Assembly: GCA_963718755.1 (NCBI GenBank)
Contig: OY970376.1
Coordinates: 1,736,001 to 1,800,000, forward strand
Length of the DNA stretch: 64,000 nt
Origin: VRUE01 sp963718755
GTDB taxonomy: Bacteria > Actinomycetota > Thermoleophilia > Solirubrobacterales > 70-9
Reading direction: 5' to 3'
Shown: positions 1-7,933 of the stretch, piece after piece
Layout of the letters: each line of letters opens with the position of its first letter
Position numbering within the stretch: position 1 is the stretch's first letter
Notes under the pieces: generated by a model
What the model saw: only the letters and a program-made list of their open reading frames with translations
Database searches by the model: none
What the model was told of the DNA's origin: nothing
Position numbers and translations under genes: made by a program

Positions 1-710
1 ACTTGAAGACGGTTGTCACCGAGGCCTGCATGAACGTCGCCGTGCATGCCTACCAGGGTGAGGCGGGACCACTCCTCGTTGAAGCTGAGCCCGACGATGA
101 GGGTCTCACGGTCACCGTCCGCGATGAAGGTATCGGCATCCAGCCCCAGGCTGACGTCGAGCGCGGCAGCCTGCGGCTGGGCCTTTCGCTGATAGCCGCG
201 CTTTCCACCAGCTTCGCAATTTCAGGGGGTCTCGAAGCTGGCACCGAGGTCAAGATGCGGCTGCCGCTGCATGGTGGTGAAGCCGGCAGTGTCGACGGCG
301 ACGCGGTGAAGATGGAGCCGAACCTGAACGACACGACCGAGCTGGTCACCGACCGACCCGAGCTGCTTGGCCCGGTGCTGGCACGCGTGGTCGGTGCGCT
401 GGCGGCCCGGCGCGACCTCTCCGTCGATCGCGTCTCCGACGCGGTCCTGGTTACCGACGCGATTGCTGCGGCTGCACCGTCGCGCTTCGCCGACGGCCGG
501 GTGCGGCTCGGCCTCGAGGATGGTGGCGATGGGATCGGCCTTCGTCTCGGCCCGATGGACCCCGGTGCTGCCGGCGACATTCGCGAGGAGCTTGCAGTGC
601 CGGTTGGCGGCTCCCTGGAGGCGCTTGCCGACGAACTCGCGGTCGAGGAGTCCAGCGACGGCGACTACCTCGTCATTCGCTTTGCCTCTGCTCCTGGATC
701 TGCTCTCTGA
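1..710 (+). CDS. Anti-sigma factor-like ATPase (HATPase, RsbW type), 5' end missing
   Basis: The reading frame is already open at the left edge, so the N-terminus lies outside the window; the first visible TTG at base 3 is not a believable start. The first residues carry the N-box of GHKL ATPases (EACMNVAVHAY) followed by a G1 box (DEGIGI), as in RsbW-type serine kinases that hold SigB/SigF-family sigma factors. From about residue 110 a second segment of about 120 residues resembles a decayed copy of the same fold without clear ATP-binding boxes. The gene converges on the SigB-type sigma gene and overlaps its 3' end by 38 bp, which makes a partner-switch role likely. Family confident; the partner is inferred. 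Confidence 0.8.
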   Translation, partial: LKTVVTEACMNVAVHAYQGEAGPLLVEAEPDDEGLTVTVRDEGIGIQPQADVERGSLRLGLSLIAALSTSFAISGGLEAGTEVKMRLPLHGGEAGSVDGDAVKMEPNLNDTTELVTDRPELLGPVLARVVGALAARRDLSVDRVSDAVLVTDAIAAAAPSRFADGRVRLGLEDGGDGIGLRLGPMDPGAAGDIREELAVPVGGSLEALADELAVEESSDGDYLVIRFASAPGSAL

Positions 711-1482
711 TCCGCGAAAGGGCACGGCGCAGGATGCGCGAGACGTGCATCTGCGAGTGGCCGATCTGCTCGGCGATCTGCGACTGCGTCATGTCCTCGG
801 CGAAGCGCAGCCGCAACACCAACCGCTCGCGCTCGTCGAGGTAGGGCAGCGCCGCGTCGAGGGCGATTCGCCCCTCGACCAGCTCGAACGCCTCGTCCTC
901 GCTGCCGATCCACTCGGCGGGGGACGCCTCGTCGGAGTCGTCAGATCCGGCGGGCCGATCGAGCGATAGGGGGCGGCGGTTGTGGTTTGCCTCCATCACC
1001 TCGAGCACGTCGGTCTGCTCGAGCCCGAGCCGGTTGGCGATCTCGCCGACGGAGGGCGAGCGTTGCAGCTGTTTGGTCAGCTCGGTAATCGCTTTGTCGA
1101 CTTCAGCCATGCGGTCGTGCAGGCCGCGCGGCACCCGCACGGTCCAGACCCGGTCGCGGAAGTGGCGTTTGAGCTCGCCGAGGATGGTCGGCGAGGCGAA
1201 GGCCGTAAAGGGAATGCCGCGGTCTGGATCGAAGCGGTCGATCGCGTTGAGCAGGCCGAGGTTGGCGACCTGGAGCAGGTCGTCGAAGGACTCGCTGGCG
1301 CCGCGGTAGCGCAGCGCCAGCCGTTTGGCGAAGGGCATGTTGCGCCGCACCAGCTCCTCGCGGATCGCCGGATCACGGTTCTCGGCGAAGCGCCGCCAAA
1401 GCTCCCCGTCGTTGGCGAGCTGCTGATCGGCCCCCGGTCCCGGGGGCGCGCCATCTCCGTCTCTGTGTCGCTTCGATTCCAT
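673..1482 (-). CDS. RNA polymerase sigma factor, SigB/SigF/SigG family
   Basis: A 269-residue sigma-70 protein with region 2 around residues 45-115 (DLLQVANLGLLNAIDRFDP, then GIPFTAFASPTI), region 3 around 120-170, and a region 4 helix-turn-helix at about 220-255 (MTQSQIAEQIGHSQMHVSRI). Length and arrangement match stress and sporulation-type group 3 sigma factors, which are normally held by an RsbW-like anti-sigma factor. Such a gene converges on this one from the left. The ATG at 1482 is used. A 12-bp palindrome at 1499-1510 lies just upstream and could be regulatory. Which stress activates it cannot be read from the sequence. Confidence 0.92.
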   Translation of the reverse strand: MESKRHRDGDGAPPGPGADQQLANDGELWRRFAENRDPAIREELVRRNMPFAKRLALRYRGASESFDDLLQVANLGLLNAIDRFDPDRGIPFTAFASPTILGELKRHFRDRVWTVRVPRGLHDRMAEVDKAITELTKQLQRSPSVGEIANRLGLEQTDVLEVMEANHNRRPLSLDRPAGSDDSDEASPAEWIGSEDEAFELVEGRIALDAALPYLDERERLVLRLRFAEDMTQSQIAEQIGHSQMHVSRILRRALSRIREQIQEQRQSE

Positions 1483-1498
1483 AGCTCAACGCCGGGCC

Positions 1499-1510
1499 GG
1501 TTAGCTAACC
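1499..1510. promoter_or_regulatory. 12-bp palindrome upstream of the sigma factor gene
   Basis: GGTTAGCTAACC is a perfect palindrome, 17 bp upstream of the sigma factor start, in the divergent region shared with the superoxide dismutase gene. A looser inverted repeat with CTAG arms lies near 1565-1585. It may be an operator; no regulator is assigned. Confidence 0.35.
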
Positions 1511-1620
1511 CGATGCCGCCCTCGAGCCCTCGAGACACAGGCCGTGCAGCCGCTCCTAGAACAAGCTAGCAAGCAGCTAGGCTCCCGCAGGACTTCCAAA
1601 TCGAAACAAGGAGCTTCCAG

Positions 1621-2220
1621 ATGGCTTTCTCGGTCCCCGACCTGCCCTACGACTACGACGCACTCGAGCCCCACATCGACGAGGCGACGATGCGGGTCCA
1701 TCACGATAAGCACCACCAGGCCTACGTTGATAAAGCCAATGGCGCCCTGGAGGGGACCGAGTGGGCCGATCGCGACGTCGAGGATGTGCTGCAGAACCTC
1801 GACAGCCTGCCCGCCGACAAGCAGGGCCCGGTCCGCAACAACGGCGGCGGCCACTACAACCACTCGCTCTTCTGGCAGATGCTCAGTCCCGACGGCGGCG
1901 GCGCCCCGAGCGGCGACCTGGCGGCGGCGATCGACTCGGCGTTCGGGTCCTTTGATGACTTCAAGGCCAAGTTCAAGGAAGCCGGCATCGGCCAGTTCGG
2001 CTCCGGCTGGGCCTGGCTGGTCAAGGACGGCGACGGCGTGGCGATCGTCAAAACTCCGAACCAGGACTCGCCGATCTCCGCGGGCAAGACGCCGCTGCTC
2101 GGCTGTGACGTCTGGGAGCACGCCTACTACCTCAAGTACCAGAACAAGCGCCCGGACTACATCGACGCCTTCTGGAACGTCGTCAACTGGGACTACGTAG
2201 CTGAGCGCTTCGCTGCGTAG
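1621..2220 (+). CDS. sod: Superoxide dismutase, Fe/Mn family
   Basis: A 199-residue cytoplasmic Fe/Mn superoxide dismutase converting superoxide to hydrogen peroxide and oxygen. Metal ligands fit the family: His27 in RVHHDKHHQAYV, the His in GGHYNHSLFW, and the Asp and His of the DVWEHAYYLKY signature near the C-terminus. Full length. The ATG has a good ribosome site (AAGGAG at about 1608-1613). Whether Fe or Mn is bound cannot be decided reliably by eye. It is transcribed away from the SigB-type sigma gene, so stress control is plausible but not shown. Confidence 0.96.
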   Translation: MAFSVPDLPYDYDALEPHIDEATMRVHHDKHHQAYVDKANGALEGTEWADRDVEDVLQNLDSLPADKQGPVRNNGGGHYNHSLFWQMLSPDGGGAPSGDLAAAIDSAFGSFDDFKAKFKEAGIGQFGSGWAWLVKDGDGVAIVKTPNQDSPISAGKTPLLGCDVWEHAYYLKYQNKRPDYIDAFWNVVNWDYVAERFAA

Positions 2221-2226
2221 CGAGCG

Positions 2227-3864
2227 CTAGGCAGTAACAGCGGGTCGGGCCGCCTCTGGCAGGGGACGCGGCTCGGCCCCCTCCTTCAGTGGCACCTGGC
2301 TCATCGCGTGCTCGGCCAGGGCGGTGATCGTCAGGCTCGGGTTGACGCCGACGTTGGCTGGGATCGCGGCGCCGTCGCAGACCATCAGGTTCTCGTAGCC
2401 GAAAACGCGCTGGCGCGAGTCGATGACGCCGTCCTCGGGGCCGTGGCCGATCGCGGCGCCGCCGAGGATGTGGGCGGTGGTGGGAATGTTGAAGGCCGCC
2501 TCCGTCACCGAGCTCGTTGCGACCCCGCCGGTTCGTTGCGCCAGCCATTCGGCGGCCTGGTTGGCGGCCGGTATGAAGGTCGGGTTGGGGCGCTCGGGGT
2601 CCTGTTCGGTCTGCAGTCGTACTTCGCCGTTGCGCTTCAGCTTCGGCCGCAGCGCAATCGCGTTGTCGAGCGTCTGCATCACCAGGAGGATGATCGTGCG
2701 GCGAGAGCTGCCCCGTGGCCAGATGATCTTGGCGAAGTTGCGCGGGTGGCGGAGGATCTGCCCGAGCAGCTTCAGCGGCCGCGTCACCCGGGTGCCGTCG
2801 CCGACCAGCAGCGTGTTGAGCAGGCTCATCGAGTCGCCGGCTTCGCCATAGGTAACCGTCTCGATGTGGGTGTGGGGATCGGGGTAGATGCTCGAGGTGA
2901 TCGCGACGCGCCGGCTCAGATCGTCGGGGTAGTCCTCCGGCACCCTGACCCCAAGGATGCTCTCGCTGTTGGTGCGCACCAGCTCGCCCAAGCGCGGGGA
3001 GATGCGCGGCAGCGAACCACCTAGGCGGCAGCGCTGCAGCAGCTTGTTGGTGCCGAGCGGCCCGGCGGCGACGATCACTCCGCGCGCCCGCAGCGTGCGG
3101 CGCTTGCGGCCCCGCAGCAGTCCGGAGCGCTCGCTGCTGACCGTGTAGCCGTCGCTGCCGTCGGCGGCGCCGAGCGGGCGGATGTCGGTGACGGTGCGCT
3201 CGGCCTGCACCTCGACCCCGCGGTGCTCGGCCAGCCAGAGGTAGTTCTTGACCAGGGTGTTCTTGGCGCCGTGCGGGCAGCCGACCATGCAGCGGCCGCA
3301 CTGCATGCACCCGGTCCGCTCCGGCCCCTCGCCTTCGAAGTAGGGGTCGGGAACCGTCTTGCCGGGGTTGTCGAGGTAGACCCCGATCGGGGTCTTGCGG
3401 TAGGTGTCGGCGACGCCGAGCTCCTCGCCGAGCTCGCGCAGGAGCTGGTCGGCGGGGTCGTCGTTGTCGTGGACGATGACACCGAGCATCCGCTGCGCGG
3501 TTTCGTAGTGGGGTGCGAGCCGCGCCTCCCAGTTCTCGAGGTCGGCCCACTGAGGGTCTTCGAAGAAGGGGGACGGGGGGACGTAGAGCGTGTTGGCGTA
3601 GCCGAGGCTGCCGCCGCCGACGCCGCAGCCGCTGACCACGGCGATGTCCTTGAAGATGCTGAGCCGGAAGATCCCCTTCATCCCCATTCGCGGCGCCCAG
3701 AAGTAGCGGCGGCTATCGCCGGTCGAGCTGGGGAAGTCGTCGTCGCCGAAGCGCTTGCCGCACTCGAGCACGGCGACGCTGTAGCCCTTTTCGGCCAGGC
3801 GCAGTGCGGAGACCGAGCCCCCGAACCCCGAGCCGACGACGATCCAGTCGTAGTCGTAGGTCAT
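2227..3864 (-). CDS. GMC-type FAD oxidoreductase with ferredoxin-like cysteines
   Basis: A 545-residue flavoprotein of the GMC (glucose-methanol-choline, cholesterol oxidase-like) family. The N-terminal dinucleotide fold shows GSGFGGSVSALRLAEKG, and the C-terminal GMC region carries an HILGGAAIG motif and an FAD-contacting segment with PANVGVNPSLTITALAEH. At about residues 190-205 there is a four-cysteine run (CMQCGRCMVGC) resembling an iron-sulfur or ferredoxin-type motif. A rubredoxin gene lies 30 bp upstream on the same strand, suggesting electrons pass from the flavin to rubredoxin. The substrate is unknown; a sterol or other alcohol is the family expectation. Confidence 0.88.
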   Translation of the reverse strand: MTYDYDWIVVGSGFGGSVSALRLAEKGYSVAVLECGKRFGDDDFPSSTGDSRRYFWAPRMGMKGIFRLSIFKDIAVVSGCGVGGGSLGYANTLYVPPSPFFEDPQWADLENWEARLAPHYETAQRMLGVIVHDNDDPADQLLRELGEELGVADTYRKTPIGVYLDNPGKTVPDPYFEGEGPERTGCMQCGRCMVGCPHGAKNTLVKNYLWLAEHRGVEVQAERTVTDIRPLGAADGSDGYTVSSERSGLLRGRKRRTLRARGVIVAAGPLGTNKLLQRCRLGGSLPRISPRLGELVRTNSESILGVRVPEDYPDDLSRRVAITSSIYPDPHTHIETVTYGEAGDSMSLLNTLLVGDGTRVTRPLKLLGQILRHPRNFAKIIWPRGSSRRTIILLVMQTLDNAIALRPKLKRNGEVRLQTEQDPERPNPTFIPAANQAAEWLAQRTGGVATSSVTEAAFNIPTTAHILGGAAIGHGPEDGVIDSRQRVFGYENLMVCDGAAIPANVGVNPSLTITALAEHAMSQVPLKEGAEPRPLPEAARPAVTA

Positions 3865-3894
3865 TCCCGCACGACTCCGGCTGGACCAGCCGGC

Positions 3895-4086
3895 CTAGGC
3901 CTCGCCCGGCTCGACTGGGCGAAAGTCCGAGGTTCGCGCCCCGCAGACGGGGCAGAACCAGTCGCTGGGGATCTCCTCGAAGGCCGTTCCGGGCGGGATG
4001 CCGCCGTCGGGATCGCCGATCGCCGGGTCGTAGATGAACCCGCAGCTCTCGCAGATCCAGAGCGTTGCCTCTGTCGTTGCACTCAT
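3895..4086 (-). CDS. Rubredoxin
   Basis: A 63-residue one-iron electron carrier. Both knuckles are present: CESCG near residue 11 and CPVCG near residue 45, with the usual aromatic and acidic residues between (IYDPAIGDPDGGIPPG). Full family length, with a short N-terminal extension. It lies between lemA and the GMC oxidoreductase gene on the same strand, 30 bp before the latter, so it is probably that enzyme's redox partner. ATG start at 4086. Confidence 0.95.
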   Translation of the reverse strand: MSATTEATLWICESCGFIYDPAIGDPDGGIPPGTAFEEIPSDWFCPVCGARTSDFRPVEPGEA

Positions 4087-4113
4087 AGTCAGAAGCTTAG
4101 AAGACCAGCAGCT

Positions 4114-4677
4114 CTATTTGTCGAAGCTGATCGAGACCGGCTCGCGCTCGGATTTGTCTTCGATCTCGAAGAACTCGCGCGCGGTGAAGTTGCCCTGGTT
4201 GGCGACGATCGAGCCCGGGAACTGTTCGATGTCGGTGTTGTAGGACTGCACGTTGGAGTTGTAGATCCGGCGGGAGGCCTGGATTTCGTCCTCCAGCTCA
4301 GAGAGGTTGCGGCTGAGCTGCTGGAAGTTCTCGGTGGCGCGCAGGGTCGGGTAGTTCTCGGCGACCACTTTCACGTCGGCCAGCGCCTGGGTCAACTTCT
4401 GCTCTGCCTGGGCGGTCTCCGCAACGCCCTGGGCCTGCATCGCCTCGGCGCGCGCTTGGGTGGTTTTCTCGAAGGTCTCGCTCTCGTGCGTCGCGTAGCC
4501 CTTGACCGTCTCGACCAGGTTGGGCACGAGGTCGTGGCGGCGCTTGAGCTGGACGTCGATCCCGCTCCACGACTCATCGACCTGGTTGCGCGCGGCGATG
4601 ATCGAGTTGCGCTTGACGATGAAGTAGAGGACCGCGATGACGATCAGCGCGGCGATCACGATGAGAGCGATAGTCAT
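4114..4677 (-). CDS. lemA: LemA family membrane protein
   Basis: A 187-residue LemA protein: one N-terminal membrane helix (about residues 3-21), then a helical cytoplasmic or extracellular domain with the family signatures DESWSGIDVQLKRRHDLVP, ENYPTLRATENFQQL and FPGSIVA. LemA proteins are conserved but their biochemical role is unsettled. It is first in a same-strand run lemA, rubredoxin, GMC oxidoreductase with short gaps, though the functional link is unclear. Its start lies opposite a divergent gene, with an 18-bp-arm palindrome between them. Confidence 0.93.
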   Translation of the reverse strand: MTIALIVIAALIVIAVLYFIVKRNSIIAARNQVDESWSGIDVQLKRRHDLVPNLVETVKGYATHESETFEKTTQARAEAMQAQGVAETAQAEQKLTQALADVKVVAENYPTLRATENFQQLSRNLSELEDEIQASRRIYNSNVQSYNTDIEQFPGSIVANQGNFTAREFFEIEDKSEREPVSISFDK

Positions 4678-4700
4678 GACGCCATCCTACCTCCAGCCGT

Positions 4701-4748
4701 ACGTGCCGTCACTTATGCACCCATATGGACGCATAAGTGACGGCACGT
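4701..4748. repeat. Perfect inverted repeat (18-bp arms), dispersed palindrome family
   Basis: Arms 4701-4718 and 4731-4748 are perfectly complementary around a 12-bp loop. The outer 14 bp of the arms (ACGTGCCGTCACTT) recur at 12091-12138. It lies in the divergent promoter region between lemA and the gene at 4763. No U-tract follows, so it is not a standard terminator; it could be an operator or a REP-like element. Confidence 0.85.
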
Positions 4749-4762
4749 CTTAGGATCGCGGC

Positions 4763-5452
4763 GTGAGTGCCAAGGGCGAAGCGCAGGAATGGGCGGAGAC
4801 CGTGCGCCGCTATGGCGAGCGCCACGGGCTGACCTACGAGCCAGTCGGCGGGATCAACCCGAAGGACGGGCCGGTGGCGCTCTGCGTCGGCGGCACCAAC
4901 CGCCTCACCGGGCAGCTCGCCGAGGGCTTCTGGGGCTCCTGCTGCGACGCCGACGAAAAGGAGGTCGGCGGCTTCTTCAGCAAGGCGCTGCTGCCGACAG
5001 CGCTGTTGACGAAGGCGCACATGCCCGACCTGGCCAAGGTCGTGCCCGCCTTCAACGTCGAGTCGATCGAGGGGCACGAGCACGTCACCCAGCGCTTCGC
5101 CCGCAAGGTCGAGTTCGAGTCGATCGATTTCAACAGGCGCTTCCTGGCGACGATCCCCAGCGAGTACGACCCGGTCAAGCTGCGTGAGCTGTTCAGCCCC
5201 GGCTTCCTCTCCTGGACGACGACGATGACCGGCGAGATCGACTTCGGCATCAACGACCGCCAGCTCTGGTTCCTCTGGCACCTGCAGGAGCGCAGCGAGG
5301 CGGAGCTGAAGGAGGCGTTGAAAAACGCCGGCCAGCTGTTCAAACGGCTGCAGGGCGAGATGGACGAGAGTGGCATCCACACCTACCCGCCCGGCCCCTG
5401 GCACGCGGGGATGGCGCCCTTCCCCGACCAGGGGGGAGCTCAGGCCGGGTAG
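4763..5452 (+). CDS. Conserved hypothetical protein
   Basis: A 229-residue soluble protein, GTG start, without signal peptide or membrane helix. I do not recognise the family. Visible features are a GG-rich segment (ALCVGGTNRLTGQLAEGFWG), a CC pair at about residue 58, and a C-terminal stretch rich in Trp and Gly/Pro (WTTTMTGEIDFGINDRQLWF and PPGPWHAG). Its last 13 bp overlap the 3' end of the convergent Nudix gene. Codon use and GC match the neighbours, so it looks like a normal resident gene. Confidence 0.75.
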   Translation: MSAKGEAQEWAETVRRYGERHGLTYEPVGGINPKDGPVALCVGGTNRLTGQLAEGFWGSCCDADEKEVGGFFSKALLPTALLTKAHMPDLAKVVPAFNVESIEGHEHVTQRFARKVEFESIDFNRRFLATIPSEYDPVKLRELFSPGFLSWTTTMTGEIDFGINDRQLWFLWHLQERSEAELKEALKNAGQLFKRLQGEMDESGIHTYPPGPWHAGMAPFPDQGGAQAG

Positions 5453-6084
5453 TCGGGGTCGCCGGGGAGGACGACCCGGTGATCCTCCTGCGTGCCGATC
5501 ACCTTGGGCAGGATCGGCTCGACCTCGCGGCCGCGATGGGCACTCAGTGCCTCGGTCGAGGTGCGGTAGGGGAGCAGCGATTGAAGCTGGCTGATCGTCG
5601 GGAAGGCGAGCGCCAGCTCGCCCTCCTCCTGCGCCGCGAGCGCCGCGGCCGGCCCGAACCAGCGCGCCTCGGTCGTCTCCACGCCGTCGGGCTCGGGTGG
5701 TGTGTGGGCGGGCGCGAGCGCTAAGAAGAACCAGGCGTCGAAGCGCCGCGAGATCACCTCGGGCGTGATCCAGCGCGAGAACAGGACCAGCTCCTCGTCG
5801 GCCGGCAGCGCGATCCCGGCCTCCTCCTCGAGCTCGCGCACCGCACACGCCTGGTACGCCGCCTCACCATCCCCATCGCACTCGTCGACACCACCGCCGG
5901 GGAAGACCCAGACCCCGGGCATGAACCGAGCCTCCTCGGTCCGCTTCAAGAGCAGCACCTCCAGCGCCCGGTCCCCGTGCTTCCCCCCGCGCCTCAGCAG
6001 CACCACCGAAGCCGACGGCCGCGGCGTCGACGGCTCACCGAGATTCGGGGCCTCCGCGGGCCCGCGTGTCCTCTCCTCTCCCAT
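5440..6084 (-). CDS. Nudix hydrolase
   Basis: A 214-residue Nudix protein, hydrolysing nucleoside diphosphates linked to another group (for example nucleotide sugars or CoA). The box is seen as GGGVDECDGDGEAAYQACAV followed by RELEEEAGI, with a few extra residues between the Gly and the catalytic REL-EEAG part, as in the NUDT7/19-like CoA or peroxisomal subfamily. Two HTP/VE-rich segments follow. The substrate is not determinable from sequence. Its 3' end overlaps the convergent hypothetical gene by 13 bp. Confidence 0.85.
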   Translation of the reverse strand: MGEERTRGPAEAPNLGEPSTPRPSASVVLLRRGGKHGDRALEVLLLKRTEEARFMPGVWVFPGGGVDECDGDGEAAYQACAVRELEEEAGIALPADEELVLFSRWITPEVISRRFDAWFFLALAPAHTPPEPDGVETTEARWFGPAAALAAQEEGELALAFPTISQLQSLLPYRTSTEALSAHRGREVEPILPKVIGTQEDHRVVLPGDPDYPA

Positions 6085-6107
6085 CGTCCCACCCTACCCT
6101 TGGGGGA

Positions 6108-6152
6108 CGTGTCCGAGTTTTTGGACGCAATGCCCCCATAAACTCGGACACG
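6108..6152. repeat. Inverted repeat (13-bp arms)
   Basis: Arms 6108-6120 (CGTGTCCGAGTTT) and 6140-6152 are perfectly complementary around a 19-bp loop containing GGACGCA, a heptamer also present in the 4701 palindrome. It lies between the Nudix start and the 3' end of the DUF4349 gene, both on the minus strand. It could end the DUF4349 transcript, although no U-tract is present. Confidence 0.7.
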
Positions 6153-6154
6153 CC

Positions 6155-7336
6155 TCAGCCGAGGGCGCGTTCGCGGCGTTGGCGCAGCCAGATGCGCTGG
6201 GCCAGCCAGGCGAGCAGGCCAATCAATGCCAGCGGGCCGAGCACCGCGAGGCCAACGACGGCGACCCCGACAGTGATGGCGAGGATGCGACCGGCGTCGT
6301 CGAGCGCGTCGTCCACTCCCCAACGGCCCGAGACGGCTGCACCGGTATCGGATCCGCTCTCGATCCGCAGGGAAATGCGGGCGAAATCGGCGCGGCGCTG
6401 CAGCTGGTCGAGTTGGGAGCGCAGGGCGGCGGCCCGCTGGCGCTCCTGTCGCAGCTGCCGTTCGAGCAGCGCCCGCTCTTCGTAGCTTTCAGTCGCGCCC
6501 AGCTGCGCCAGCATCCCTTCGATCGTCGCTTCGGAGTCCTTCAGTCGGTCGCCGACACCCACGGTCGGCGCGGTGATGTCGAGGGTCGACTCGTGCCGGG
6601 AGCGAACCTCGGCGATCTGCGACAACGAGGCCAGCGTGTCGCCAAGCCGGGCGCTCGGCACGAGCAGCTGGAAGCGTGCGCTCGACTCACCCCCCTGGTC
6701 GCGCACCGAGGAGCTGAGGACGACCCCGTTGGCGGCGTGGACGGCACCGAAGACCTCCTTCGACGCCTCGCCGATCTCACCCGGCTGCGTCCGCAGGACC
6801 AGCTCGGCGTCGCGCTCGACGGCACGGCGGTTTGCGTTTGCCAGGGGTTGCGAGGCGCGTTCGAGCTGGTAGCCAGCGTTGGAGTCCGCGGGCACACCCA
6901 CGCCGGCTGAAGCCTCGCCGGCGCCGCTGGCCGATTTTGAAGTGGCGGTTGGGGGTTGGCCGCCCGAGAGGTTCGAGGGGCCGTCGGAGTATTGAGTTGC
7001 TCTGCCTACCCGGGCGGGAGAGCGGCCCTCGTCGCCTGGGCTCACCTGCACGACGTCGCGCGAGGAGCTTGGATCTTCTTCGCCAATCGCGATCACCGCG
7101 GTGGCGATGACGAGCGCCGCGAGCGCGACGGCTCCTGCCGGCAGCACTAGGCGCCGTGGCGAGCTGCTGTGGAGCACACGGGTGATGCGGCCGAGGAGGC
7201 CCTCCGCCTGCTTGCCGGTCTCCGCGAAGCCAGCCACGACACGGGCGTCCAGCTCATCCGTGAAGGCGACACGGGGCGACGGGCGCAGCGCTCTTAGCTC
7301 CGTGCCCAGTTCGAAGTCGTCCCTAGGCATCTTCAT
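6155..7336 (-). CDS. DUF4349 membrane protein, probable partner of the ECF sigma factor
   Basis: A 393-residue protein. An N-terminal segment (LRALRPSPRVAFTDELDARV) resembles the cytoplasmic part of sigma-partner proteins in this group. A membrane helix follows at about residues 63-85, then a Ser/Gly-rich linker, an extracytoplasmic DUF4349 domain with a coiled coil (about 285-335, many Gln, Arg and Leu), and a second membrane helix at about 350-380. Its start overlaps the end of the ECF sigma gene by 14 bp, the usual coupling of sigma factor and anti-sigma factor. No zinc-binding HxxxCxxC motif is present, so the anti-sigma role is inferred from context. Confidence 0.78.
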   Translation of the reverse strand: MKMPRDDFELGTELRALRPSPRVAFTDELDARVVAGFAETGKQAEGLLGRITRVLHSSSPRRLVLPAGAVALAALVIATAVIAIGEEDPSSSRDVVQVSPGDEGRSPARVGRATQYSDGPSNLSGGQPPTATSKSASGAGEASAGVGVPADSNAGYQLERASQPLANANRRAVERDAELVLRTQPGEIGEASKEVFGAVHAANGVVLSSSVRDQGGESSARFQLLVPSARLGDTLASLSQIAEVRSRHESTLDITAPTVGVGDRLKDSEATIEGMLAQLGATESYEERALLERQLRQERQRAAALRSQLDQLQRRADFARISLRIESGSDTGAAVSGRWGVDDALDDAGRILAITVGVAVVGLAVLGPLALIGLLAWLAQRIWLRQRRERALG

Positions 7337-7862
7337 CGAGCGCCTCCCTCAGTTTGTTGACGGTGCGATGCAGCCTCGTGCCGATGTTCGACTCGCTCGT
7401 GCTGAGCACGGCGCCGATCTCGGCGTTGGAGAGGCCGGCGAAGAACTTGAGTGCGATCAGCTCGCGCTCGCCTCCCGTCAATGTGCCGACAGCTCCCGCG
7501 AGCGCGAGCCGCAGCTCGCTTCGATCGCTGGGATCGGCCGCGCTCAGATCTGCGAGCTCACCGTCGACCAGCTTTGCCTGGCGGCCACGCCGGCGCAGCT
7601 CGTCGAGCGCGGCATTGCGGGCGATTCCGAAGAGCCAGGCGCGGGCGCTACCGCGAGCGGGGTTGAAGCGAGCGCGCTTGCGGTAGGCGCGCTCGAATGC
7701 GGTCGCGGTCACTTCCTCGGCCGCGGCGGAGTCGCGAAGCATTCCGGCCGTGTAGGCGTAGACGTCGTCGCGGCTTTCGCGGTAGAGCTGGTCGAACGCC
7801 AGGCCGGCCGTTGCCTCGCGAGGTCGGTCGTCCGGGATCGGCGCGGCAACGGCTTCGCTCAT
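7323..7862 (-). CDS. ECF-type RNA polymerase sigma factor
   Basis: A group 4 sigma factor with region 2 (FDQLYRESRDDVYAYTAGML, then AWLFGIARNAALDELRRRGR) and region 4 (ERELIALKFFAGLSNAEIGA). I chose the ATG at 7862 because GTGGGGAT stands just upstream; a GTG at 7895 would add 11 residues. The 3' end overlaps the DUF4349 gene, which probably encodes its membrane-bound antagonist. bioA ends 71 bp upstream on the same strand, so read-through from bioA is possible. The inducing signal is unknown. Confidence 0.9.
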   Translation of the reverse strand: MSEAVAAPIPDDRPREATAGLAFDQLYRESRDDVYAYTAGMLRDSAAAEEVTATAFERAYRKRARFNPARGSARAWLFGIARNAALDELRRRGRQAKLVDGELADLSAADPSDRSELRLALAGAVGTLTGGERELIALKFFAGLSNAEIGAVLSTSESNIGTRLHRTVNKLREALDEDA

Positions 7863-7933
7863 ATCCCCACTACGAGCGGGGCCCAATTCCGTCACAGCGG
7901 AGAGTTTGGAGTAAGAGTCTGGCCCTCGGCGGA

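Noticed and set aside
3223..4740. 505-codon plus-strand open frame opposite GMC oxidase, rubredoxin and lemA
   Set aside because: High GC keeps antisense frames open; it has no family features and lies opposite three well recognised genes.
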